NCBI GenBank assembly: GCA_002254335.1
Contig: NIVA01000130.1
Span: forward strand, 1 to 21,573
Direction: 5' to 3'
DNA: 21,573 nt
Source: Bacteroidetes bacterium 4572_114
Lineage (GTDB): Bacteria > Bacteroidota > Bacteroidia > Bacteroidales > 4484-276
The notes below the pieces were generated by a model that was given only the letters and a program-made list of their open reading frames with translations, ran no database searches and had not been told where the DNA came from. Shown here in pieces: positions 15,843 to 21,573 of the stretch. Position numbers and translations under genes: made by a program. How positions within the stretch are numbered: position 1 is the stretch's first letter; every line of letters begins with the position of its first letter.

Positions 15843-16236
15843 CGGGGTCTCCATACCAGGCCCTGATGCCCAAGCCGTTTTAGACAAATACAACCCCAAA
15901 TTTAAAACGCTGGCCCATGATATTTATGAAGGCATTGGCAACATCCATTTCCTTAAAAACAACAACGGCATCGTTACCCTAAAAACCAAAAATGAAAATG
16001 ATGTTTACATTGACAAGATGCGTATAAGCAACAACACAAAAGCAAAAATCACATGCCTTCAAAACGGGGACGCACGCCTCGATATCCTGTCGGGCATAAC
16101 GCTGGGCAAACGCTGGGTTGTTTGGTACGACCTCAACTATGTTGTCATGTACAAAAAAAGCGGCGACATGCTCTTCGATTTCGCCTCCGACCACACACAA
16201 CGGACCATGAATTTACGCGATGATATTTTGTATTAG
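15832..16236 (+). CDS. Hypothetical protein or C-terminal domain of the transglutaminase-like protein
   Basis: This frame is +1 relative to the preceding gene and overlaps its end. The best internal ATG (15832) overlaps the upstream stop by 11 bases, allowing translational coupling. The product (134 residues) has no signal peptide, which is odd for a gene in this series. It begins SSGVSIPGPDAQAVL, then a helix and a beta-rich domain with GDARLDILSGITLGKRWVVWYDLNYVVMYKK and FDFASDHTQRTMNLRDDILY. The missing export signal and the abrupt end of the upstream propeller make a frameshifted C-terminal domain at least as likely as a separate gene. No family is recognised. Confidence 0.55.
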   Translation: MNSSGVSIPGPDAQAVLDKYNPKFKTLAHDIYEGIGNIHFLKNNNGIVTLKTKNENDVYIDKMRISNNTKAKITCLQNGDARLDILSGITLGKRWVVWYDLNYVVMYKKSGDMLFDFASDHTQRTMNLRDDILY

Positions 16237-16510
16237 GGACGTGGGGTTTTTTGGGCGGCTGGACCGGGCCTGCCCGTCCGAAGCGCAGCGTAGGCGGGCT
16301 TTCCGTTCTATCTGCCTTGCACCGGCTGTATTTTTGTAAGTGGTCCGGGGTCTTTCCCCGTCCGTCCGAAGCATAGCGAAGGCGGGTTTCGTCAGCCTCC
16401 GCCCACCAACAAAAATATCAGCCGCTGCTTCGCCAGTACGCCACTCCAATCCCTGCCCGACAATGTCGTTCAGGTGGGCCTGCCGCGGGGCCCCTTCGCC
16501 AAAAGGCAGT
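16237..16510. repeat. Dispersed GC-rich structured repeat region
   Basis: Two copies of a GTCCGAAGC-GCG-AGGCGGG unit lie at about 16276-16299 and 16364-16387. The second is enclosed by a near-perfect inverted repeat, GCTGTATTTTTGT (16325-16337) and ACAAAAATATCAGC (16409-16422). The composition is much richer in GC than its surroundings. Open frames across it read as repeat artefacts on both strands. It matches my picture of REP-like elements dispersed in Bacteroidota genomes. Confidence 0.55.
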
Positions 16511-16512
16511 AA

Positions 16513-16811
16513 ATATATAAATCAGGTGCTCACCATTATATGGAATATGGCTCATCTGAGTTAGACAGTTTGAAAAATAATCCGATATTTATTTTTACAC
16601 ATAAACATTCAGACCATTATTCAGGAAAATTGATTGGGCATTTTTCCCGGCATGGTTACTAATGGACGCAAATGAGAAAGGGGTTAAATTAGGAAATGTC
16701 AGCAAAATATTTGCCATTTATCATATTGGGCATAGGGACAATATAACAAATGAAGACCCTAAAATAGTTTTGCTGGACAAACAGGGAGAGATTATCAAAA
16801 TCCCTTACTAA
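16513..16811 (+). pseudogene. Metallo-beta-lactamase-fold remnant
   Basis: A frame without a proper start reads SSELDSLKNNPIFIFTHKHSDHYSGKL. THKHSDH is the HxHxDH zinc motif of metallo-beta-lactamase-fold hydrolases, preceded by the usual hydrophobic strand. After a few codons it meets a stop. A neighbouring frame continues with AWLLMDANEKGVKLGNVSKIFA and ends IVLLDKQGEIIKIPY at 16811. The N-terminus and everything between the first metal motif and the C-terminal strands are missing. It is a decayed gene fragment, adjacent to an enolase remnant. Confidence 0.5.
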
Positions 16812-16849
16812 TTAAAGAAAATACAGCAGTTAACAGTGGTTCATGGCGC

Positions 16850-17385
16850 ATGCCGCAGTTGGCGTGTATAGGGAAAGGAAATGGAACAAATAACAAAGCT
16901 AAATTAGGCGCAAATGCAATACTTGGTGTTTCTATGGCTTATACCCGTGCAAAAGCCCAGAGTGCCAGCATCCCATTATATCAATACCTGGGGGGCAATG
17001 CTCATGTAATACCTGTTCCTTGTATGAATGTCATAAATTGTGGTTCACATGCGGACAATACTGTTGATTTTCAGGAATTCATGATCGCACCTCATAACGC
17101 CCCGTCATTTAAAGAAGCTATTCGTGTGGGTGAAGAGGTGTTTTATTCATTAAAAACGGTGTTAAAAGCCAGAGGCCTAAGTACTGGAGTTGGTGATGAA
17201 GGTGGATTTGCCCCCGATTTAAAATCTAATGAACAGGCTGTCGAAATGATTTTGGAAGGAATTCATATAGTTTTATTGCAAATTTTACCGTTGGTATAAA
17301 TGTAGGCCATTTAAAAACAGGAAGCGGTTGCCGTGGAGAACGTAAAGAAAAATTTAATCAGCCTATGGTGTTTATCATTAAATGA
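16850..17385 (+). pseudogene. eno: Enolase remnant with internal deletion
   Basis: Clear enolase segments are present: NKAKLGANAILGVSMA, IPLYQYLGGN, VPCMNVINCGSHADN, DFQEFMIAP and STGVGDEGGFAPDL. They correspond to roughly residues 100-270 of a 430-residue enzyme. At about 17262 the frame shifts, and SFIANFTVGINVGHLKTGSGCRGERKEKFNQ follows, which is the enolase C-terminus. The first hundred residues and the stretch of about 130 residues between these blocks are gone, including the metal-binding Asp/Glu/Asp and the first catalytic Lys. It cannot be active; a functional copy is expected elsewhere because the enzyme is essential for glycolysis. Confidence 0.88.
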
Positions 17386-17718
17386 AATTAGCAGTAAATT
17401 GAAAATTTGTAACTATTTAGCTGGCTTTTGTTGAAAAAATAATTAAAACCCCATCCCTCCCAGAGGGATGCCTATGGCACTACCCTTCCCCTGTGATCGC
17501 AGGAAACCCTTATGGGCAGGGGAAGGGGGTTGGGTACAGGGGGTTAGGTAAATGGATGACCATTAATAGTAGCTAAATTGTTACTAAAAATACCCCAAGA
17601 AACCTTCTCAGCACAAAAAGGCAACTAATAGAATGCCCATAGAAACCACCCGGACGACCCAATCCAATCCCGATAGCTATCAGAGATTTTTTTTCAGCTT
17701 CGCAGAGACTCCCTACAA
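17386..17718. other. Non-coding spacer with hairpin repeats
   Basis: No gene is seen. It holds a perfect 11-base inverted repeat CCCTTCCCCTG (17483-17493) and CAGGGGAAGGG (17517-17527) with a 23-base loop, within C-rich then G-rich sequence. Near its right end it also holds the palindrome GATAGCTATC (17672-17681), followed by a run of T. The latter could end transcription on the plus strand. Confidence 0.55.
17483..17527. repeat. GC-rich hairpin
   Basis: An 11-base perfect stem (CCCTTCCCCTG/CAGGGGAAGGG) with a 23-base loop. The flanks have further C-run and G-run complementarity (CCCCATCCCTCC left, GGGGGTTGGG right). Confidence 0.6.
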
Positions 17719-18057
17719 TCAAAAAGTAGAGCCGTTCCACCCCCACATCGAGCGTTCGACATCCGAAAATTCGATGTACATCCTGTTGATTGGAATACCT
17801 GTTTCCTGATGAAGAAACTCGCAGAGCTTTGACGATATTTCTTTTGTCCGGCCTGTAGGAAAGCCTATACTTTTCAACTCAAGATATAATAAAGGGGCAC
17901 TGGTTCCGCCGAAGATCATCTCCGGGTTCACCTCAAAAGATACCATGATGTATTTTTCAGGCTTCCCCAAAATCTTTGAGAGAAAGGATGAAGATTTTTC
18001 CAGGATTTCAGTGGCATCCGGAATAGCTGTGTTGGATTGAATTTTTAATTGTGGCAT
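17719..18057 (-). CDS. MIF-like tautomerase
   Basis: The start is at ATG 18057, giving MPQLKIQSN with Pro as the second residue; the frame back to a TTG at 18063 would bury that Pro. The 112-residue product matches the macrophage migration inhibitory factor family along its length: GKPEKYIMVSFE, MIFGGTSAPLLYLELKSIG, SSKLCEFLHQETGIP and RMYIEFSDVE, ending WGWNGSTF. After removal of Met, Pro1 is the catalytic base of keto-enol tautomerases, and the family forms trimers. No signal peptide is present. It lies 33 bases downstream of the GYD gene and is likely co-transcribed. Its physiological substrate in bacteria is unknown. Confidence 0.9.
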   Translation of the reverse strand: MPQLKIQSNTAIPDATEILEKSSSFLSKILGKPEKYIMVSFEVNPEMIFGGTSAPLLYLELKSIGFPTGRTKEISSKLCEFLHQETGIPINRMYIEFSDVERSMWGWNGSTF

Positions 18058-18090
18058 AATCAAATTAATTAAACTTCATAAAATAAAACC

Positions 18091-18387
18091 TTACATCTCT
18101 TTTGAAAGTTCAAGAAAGCGCTTATACGGTATGGCAATCATGCTTTTGGCATGAATTGCCCCATTGGCCTGGCTGATCATCGAAACTTTTGCGGCGGTCT
18201 CCGGGTCGGGCGCCTCGTAAATATCAATGAAATCAAATTCGCCAAGGATGGCATAATGGGATAAAAACTTTACTTCGGGACAATTTTCCCTGACCTGTCC
18301 AAGCCAGTTACGGCCCTGGCGCTCACGGTTTTTCATTTCGTAAGAGAGATCGGTCGACAGTTTTGTGAATAAAATGTACGTTTGCAT
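18091..18387 (-). CDS. GYD-domain protein
   Basis: A 98-residue small cytoplasmic protein of the GYD family (ferredoxin-like, dimeric alpha-beta barrel type). It opens MQTYILFTKLST, contains SHYAILGEFDFIDIYEAPDPETAAKVS, and ends near IPYKRFLEL. The name-giving GYD triad is GEF here (residues 50-52), a common variation. It has an unusually good Shine-Dalgarno, AAAGGAGGT (18392-18400), four bases before the ATG, and a TATCTTTC box further up. It probably forms a two-gene operon with the MIF-like tautomerase. The function of GYD proteins is not established. Confidence 0.85.
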   Translation of the reverse strand: MQTYILFTKLSTDLSYEMKNRERQGRNWLGQVRENCPEVKFLSHYAILGEFDFIDIYEAPDPETAAKVSMISQANGAIHAKSMIAIPYKRFLELSKEM

Positions 18388-18391
18388 ATCT

Positions 18392-18400
18392 ACCTCCTTT
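18392..18400 (-). promoter_or_regulatory. Strong Shine-Dalgarno of the GYD gene
   Basis: AAAGGAGGT on the minus strand, four bases before the ATG. Bacteroidota genes usually lack such strong sites, so this one points to high, leader-independent initiation. Confidence 0.7.
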
Positions 18401-18423
18401 ATTTATAAATTAATTTTATGGTG

Positions 18424-18431
18424 GAAAGATA
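18424..18431 (-). promoter_or_regulatory. Probable -7 box of the GYD-MIF operon
   Basis: TATCTTTC on the minus strand, one mismatch from TAnnTTTG, 36 bases upstream of the GYD start codon. Confidence 0.4.
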
Positions 18432-18565
18432 CTATTTTTTTTAATCTTGGCAAAATAAAAAATGGAGTTTTTTTTACTAAGTTTTTTTCAGACATCGTCC
18501 CCGGCACATCAAAAAAAAAATTGGCCGTTCTGAATTTATCAAAACAAAAAAAAACATCTTTATAT

Positions 18566-18573
18566 TACTTTTG
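18566..18573 (+). promoter_or_regulatory. Probable -7 box for the small secreted gene and dus
   Basis: TACTTTTG fits TAnnTTTG and lies 32 bases before the ATG at 18606. No clear -33 element is seen in the A-rich sequence upstream. Confidence 0.4.
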
Positions 18574-18605
18574 TTCTTTGGTATTCACCATAACATCTCA
18601 CAACA

Positions 18606-18800
18606 ATGAAACGATGTATTTTGTTTTTCTTTCCTGGCATATTTATTTACAGTTCAATTTTTGGACAGGATTCTGTGATTAGGGAAACCAAATTAGATTA
18701 CGCCAAAATTGCGATGCTGGATTCTATTCATACCAACGATCAAAAATATAGGGAAAAAACGGATAGGATAGCTGAAATTTATGGGCAAAATGCTAAATAA
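18606..18800 (+). CDS. Small secreted hypothetical protein
   Basis: A 64-residue protein with a signal peptide (about 1-20, ending SSIFGQ) and a short charged helical mature part containing LDYAKIAMLDSIHTNDQKYREKTDRIAEIYGQ. The gene is preceded by a TAnnTTTG box and followed after 24 bases by the dihydrouridine synthase gene, so the two may share a transcript. Signal and codon usage support it as real. No family is recognised; a small envelope or peptide-like role is possible but unsupported. Confidence 0.55.
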   Translation: MKRCILFFFPGIFIYSSIFGQDSVIRETKLDYAKIAMLDSIHTNDQKYREKTDRIAEIYGQNAK

Positions 18801-18824
18801 TTACAAATAATTTGCAAAAGATCA

Positions 18825-19817
18825 ATGAAACTCTACCTGGCACCACTACAAGGTTATACCGAAATTGAATTCCGCAGGGCGTGGTCTCAATTCTTTAGCG
18901 GTATCGATGTGGCGGTAAGTCCCTTTATCCCACTTGCCAAAAGCTTCAGGTTCAGGAGCAAACATCTGCAGGATGTTATCCCCAACCAGAACACAAGGAT
19001 ACCGGTAATTCCACAGGTGCTGGGCATTGACCCTGAAAAATTTATTTTCCTGGCCACCCGTCTCGAAGACCTGGGCCACCAAACCCTGAACTGGAACCTG
19101 GGTTGTCCAAAAAAAACAGTTGCACGCAAGAAACGCGGATCCGGCCTCCTGCCCTACCCTGAACAGCTAAGAAATATCCTTGACGAACTCATCCCCAAAC
19201 TTCCCATCAAGTTATCAATAAAAACCAGGTTGGGCTTCAATTCCCCGGATGAATTTTTCAAACTTATTGAAGTTTACAATGATTTTCCGCTGGACAGCCT
19301 GATAATCCACCCACGCATCGGAACACAGATGTATGATGGGGAAATGCACCTGAAGGCCCTCGATCAAACCATTGGCCAGATTAAACACAAAATTGTTTTT
19401 AGTGGCGATATTTCGGATTACAAAACCTATGAATCCCTCAAAACCCGTTACCCCCAAATTGACGATTGGATGCTGGGGCGCGGTGTATTGACCAATCCCT
19501 TTCTTCCCAAATGGATCAGGGCCGGGAAGATTGAAAACAATGAAGGTCAAATCAGGCAAACCCTATATCACCTTCATGAAGAACTGTTTTGTGAGATCAG
19601 GGATAAAATAAAAAGGGAAAGGCCCATACTAAATAAAATGAAAGATTTTTGGTCGTACTTTGCGCGATGGTTCAAGAATGATGAAGCCATTTTCAGCACC
19701 CTGGCCAGGATGGACAACATTGATGATTTTATGGAGTATTTGAAAAAAGTATTTAATGAGCATCCGTTATCGCAGGCTGAGGGAAGGACAAACAGGCAGA
19801 TAAAGCTGAATAAATAA
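18825..19817 (+). CDS. tRNA-dihydrouridine synthase
   Basis: A 330-residue TIM-barrel flavoenzyme of the Dus family. It opens MKLYLAPLQGYTEIEFRRAW, the FMN-binding first strand. NWNLGCPKKTVARKKRGSGLL carries the catalytic Cys94 and the basic phosphate-binding stretch. IKTRLG (Lys133), IIHPR (His162), SGDI (193-196) and LGRG (217-220) complete the FMN site. It reduces specific uridines in the D-loop of tRNA with NADPH. The barrel is followed by a helical domain from about 225. Length and motifs are complete. It is the most conserved housekeeping gene in the window and marks the end of the decayed zone. Which Dus position it modifies cannot be told by eye. Confidence 0.9.
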   Translation: MKLYLAPLQGYTEIEFRRAWSQFFSGIDVAVSPFIPLAKSFRFRSKHLQDVIPNQNTRIPVIPQVLGIDPEKFIFLATRLEDLGHQTLNWNLGCPKKTVARKKRGSGLLPYPEQLRNILDELIPKLPIKLSIKTRLGFNSPDEFFKLIEVYNDFPLDSLIIHPRIGTQMYDGEMHLKALDQTIGQIKHKIVFSGDISDYKTYESLKTRYPQIDDWMLGRGVLTNPFLPKWIRAGKIENNEGQIRQTLYHLHEELFCEIRDKIKRERPILNKMKDFWSYFARWFKNDEAIFSTLARMDNIDDFMEYLKKVFNEHPLSQAEGRTNRQIKLNK

Positions 19818-19913
19818 AACATATGATCCAAAACAGATAATCAATGAAAAGATAACAAATGTTAATAGCATAAATTAAACACCATTTTTCGGCAATGGAA
19901 TACCGGAATATTA

Positions 19914-19921
19914 TACTTTTG
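19914..19921 (+). promoter_or_regulatory. Probable -7 box of the outer-membrane protein pair
   Basis: TACTTTTG fits TAnnTTTG and lies 28 bases before the ATG at 19950. Confidence 0.45.
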
Positions 19922-19949
19922 AATTTTTTTATCGAAAATAAATCTGCAC

Positions 19950-20735
19950 ATGAAAATATTATCATTCCTGATTTTGGCATACGCTCTTAATCTGAATAGT
20001 TATGCCCAGGAAACCAACAAAGCAGAACTGGCCAAAGAAGCCCAGAATCCCCTTGCCAATATGATAACCATCCCATTCCAAAACAATACAACTTACAGGA
20101 TTGGCGATAACAACAGCATCCAAAACATTGTAAACTTTCAACCTGTTATTCCGCTGAGTTTTGAAAAATTAAGAGTGTACACCAGGTTCGTTATACCATT
20201 TGTGTCAGAACCCGACCTTGCCGGTGGAGATAATAAAAGCGGGATTGGGGATATGAATATGACAGTTTTTTTCTCCCCGCATAAAGAATCAGACATTACC
20301 TGGGGGTTTGGCCCGGTATTGCAATTCCCAACCGCAACCGACTCAAAGCTTGGAAGCCAGGAATTTGGTATTGGACCGGCCTTCGTGATTACTGCCACGG
20401 ATGAAAAGTGGGTTTATGGATTACTTGTAAACAATATCTGGACATTAGATGACTTGAGGACAGAGAAAAAAATGCTTTTACAACCCTTCGTAAATTACTA
20501 TCTTCCAAGGGCATGGTATCTGGTATCGTCACCAATATGGCAAGCCAACTGGCATGCATCAGAAGGAAATCAATGGTTGATGCCCCTGGGCGCTGGCCTT
20601 GGAAAAGTATTTATCATCGGAAAAATGCCCATCAATGTAAATGTACACGCATATTACAACGTACAGATGCAGGATCCGAACTGGGGCAGGTGGCAATCGC
20701 GTTTTCAGTTGCAGTTTATGTTCCCGAAAAAATAA
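19950..20735 (+). CDS. Outer-membrane beta-barrel protein (MetA-phenol-pathway/transporter type)
   Basis: A 261-residue protein with a signal peptide (1-19, ending SYAQ). Mature sequence begins with a charged segment, NPLANMITIPFQNNTTYRIG, then alternating strands: FSPHKESDITWGFGPVLQFPTATDSKLGSQEFGIGPAF, WVYGLLVNNIW and PNWGRWQSRFQLQFMFPKK. The GxGPVLQFPTATD segment is typical of the Phenol_MetA_deg-like outer-membrane proteins that databases often mislabel neuromedin U. It should form an outer-membrane barrel for uptake of a small hydrophobic compound; the substrate is not known. A second barrel gene follows after 30 bases. Confidence 0.75.
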   Translation: MKILSFLILAYALNLNSYAQETNKAELAKEAQNPLANMITIPFQNNTTYRIGDNNSIQNIVNFQPVIPLSFEKLRVYTRFVIPFVSEPDLAGGDNKSGIGDMNMTVFFSPHKESDITWGFGPVLQFPTATDSKLGSQEFGIGPAFVITATDEKWVYGLLVNNIWTLDDLRTEKKMLLQPFVNYYLPRAWYLVSSPIWQANWHASEGNQWLMPLGAGLGKVFIIGKMPINVNVHAYYNVQMQDPNWGRWQSRFQLQFMFPKK

Positions 20736-20765
20736 TTACTAACAATTAAATTATAAAATTAAATC

Positions 20766-21383
20766 ATGAAAAAAATTAAATTACTAATTCTTACAGCTTT
20801 ACTCCCAGTATTATTGTTTTCGCAGGGAGTTGAAATTGCCCCTTTTGCAGGATACATGTTTGGTGGAAGCATCAATTATTACGAAGGGGAAGTGAAAATT
20901 GAAAATGGGACAAACTACGGTGCTTCCCTGATAGTGCCTGTTCAAACCATTATGGATATTGAGATTAACTATACGCGCATGGAAAGTAAGGCTTCATTTT
21001 CGCCATATATGGGTTACCCGGGGCTTGAATACAAGGAAACTCAACTGACCACAAATTATATCCAGGTTGGGGCCATGAAAAAACTCCTGCCCCCCGGATC
21101 TAAGGCCCAACCGTTTACCTCTGTTTCATTAGGTGCCTCATGGGCCGGTTCTTCTGATTTCAGCGATGTCTGGCGTTTTGCAATCTCTCTCGGGCTTGGT
21201 GTAAAAGTTATGGTTTCCGAACGAATTGGCATAATTGCAAGAGGACGGCTATTGATGCCAATGACCTTTGGTAGTGCCGGTTTTTATTTCGGGACCGGTG
21301 GTTCAGGGTTGAGCGTCAATTCATGGGTGGCACCATTTCAGGGAGACTTTAACGGAGGCTTGGTTTTTAAACTGGGCAATTGA
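20766..21383 (+). CDS. Outer-membrane beta-barrel protein
   Basis: A 205-residue protein with a signal peptide (1-19, ending LLFSQ). The mature part opens GVEIAPFAGYMFGGSINYYEG and alternates hydrophobic and polar residues throughout. It has aromatic girdle positions, FTSVSLGASWAGSSDF, LGLGVKVMVSERIGIIARGRLLMPM, and a final strand FNGGLVFKLGN. This is the pattern of an eight-stranded porin-like barrel of the OmpA/OMP_b-brl class. It is transcribed together with the preceding barrel gene. The ligand or role is unknown. Confidence 0.7.
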   Translation: MKKIKLLILTALLPVLLFSQGVEIAPFAGYMFGGSINYYEGEVKIENGTNYGASLIVPVQTIMDIEINYTRMESKASFSPYMGYPGLEYKETQLTTNYIQVGAMKKLLPPGSKAQPFTSVSLGASWAGSSDFSDVWRFAISLGLGVKVMVSERIGIIARGRLLMPMTFGSAGFYFGTGGSGLSVNSWVAPFQGDFNGGLVFKLGN

Positions 21384-21386
21384 TCA

Positions 21387-21573
21387 ATACAATGATTGAG
21401 ACCTGCCAGGTTTTTCTGTTTAATTTCTTGTCAGATTATTAAACCCGGTGGGAATTTAGTAACGAAACCTGGCAGGTCTTTTTAAACCAGGCCCATAATA
21501 CAATAATTGAGACCTGCCAGGTTTTTCTGTTTAATTTCTTGTCAGATTATTAAACCCGGTGGGAATTTAGTAA
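21387..21573. repeat. 111-base tandem repeat with internal inverted arms, running off the window
   Basis: The unit containing GACCTGCCAGGTTT (21400-21413) is repeated 111 bases later (21511-21524), and the copies are identical from TTGAGACC to the window end. Between them lies the inverted partner AAACCTGGCAGGTC (21465-21478). The arm core ACCTGCCAGGT is itself an odd-length palindrome. The array begins a few bases after the last barrel gene and may also act as a transcription terminator. Confidence 0.8.

Noticed and set aside
16213..16564. Open frames on both strands in the GC-rich repeat region
   Set aside because: They are rich in Arg, Ser and Pro, have no start signals and cover the REP-like units, so they are by-products of the repeat.
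18365..18682. 105-residue plus-strand frame before the small secreted gene
   Set aside because: It lies across the divergent promoter region and overlaps the signal-peptide gene in another frame; its sequence is poly-Lys/Phe from A/T runs.
19950..20735. Neuromedin U label
   Set aside because: This is a known database misnomer for this outer-membrane barrel family; the sequence has a bacterial signal peptide and barrel strands.
21387..21573. CRISPR array
   Set aside because: There are only two units, 111 bases long and adjacent, with no spacer structure.

Overview
The window looks like a stretch of accessory chromosome from a member of the Bacteroidota, probably a free-living or metagenome-derived one. 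The signs are TAnnTTTG promoter boxes, many Cys-lipoproteins and secreted proteins, a DUF5683-like membrane protein, FN3-like modules followed by an adhesin-type beta-sandwich, and AT-rich spacers full of dispersed hairpin repeats. No rRNA, tRNA or CRISPR array was seen, and the genus cannot be named from what is visible.

Left part (1-1674, minus strand): an RloA-like AAA ATPase followed by the start of an RloB-like TOPRIM protein cut by the window edge. This is a probable anti-phage (AbiL/RloAB-type) pair. A 480-base spacer with a palindromic repeat and a low-complexity tract separates it from a minus-strand run (2156-7483). That run holds a secreted caspase-fold protease, an orphan antitoxin, a VapB-like antitoxin with a 29-residue stub of its VapC toxin, a 5'-truncated hypothetical gene, a DUF5683-like envelope protein and a frameshifted FN3-module lipoprotein.

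Middle part (7700-16236): a small minus-strand gene with a nine-base homopolymer at its start, then a plus-strand series of exported proteins. These are a lipocalin-like lipoprotein, an LPP20-like lipoprotein, a second LPP20-like secreted protein, an MltC-like lytic transglycosylase, and a transglutaminase-fold/beta-propeller protein with an overlapping C-terminal reading frame. A frameshifted HigB-like toxin with an intact HigA-like antitoxin and a decayed small secreted gene sit among them. The transglycosylase and the transglutaminase-like protein share the same N-terminal charged coiled-coil. Together with the caspase and DUF5683 proteins on the other strand, this set is the best candidate for an undescribed envelope system.

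Right part (16237-21573): a repeat-rich, decayed zone with remnants of a metallo-beta-lactamase-fold gene and of enolase (internally deleted). It is followed by intact genes: a MIF-type tautomerase and GYD protein pair (minus strand), then on the plus strand a small secreted protein, a tRNA-dihydrouridine synthase and two outer-membrane beta-barrel proteins. The window ends in a 111-base tandem repeat.

Two themes run through the window. First, many loci are broken: at least seven are frameshifted, truncated or deleted, while the genes around them are intact. Second, there are repeat families built from short odd-length palindromes in inverted pairs: three 84-base copies based on CTGTCAGACAG, and the terminal repeat based on ACCTGCCAGGT.
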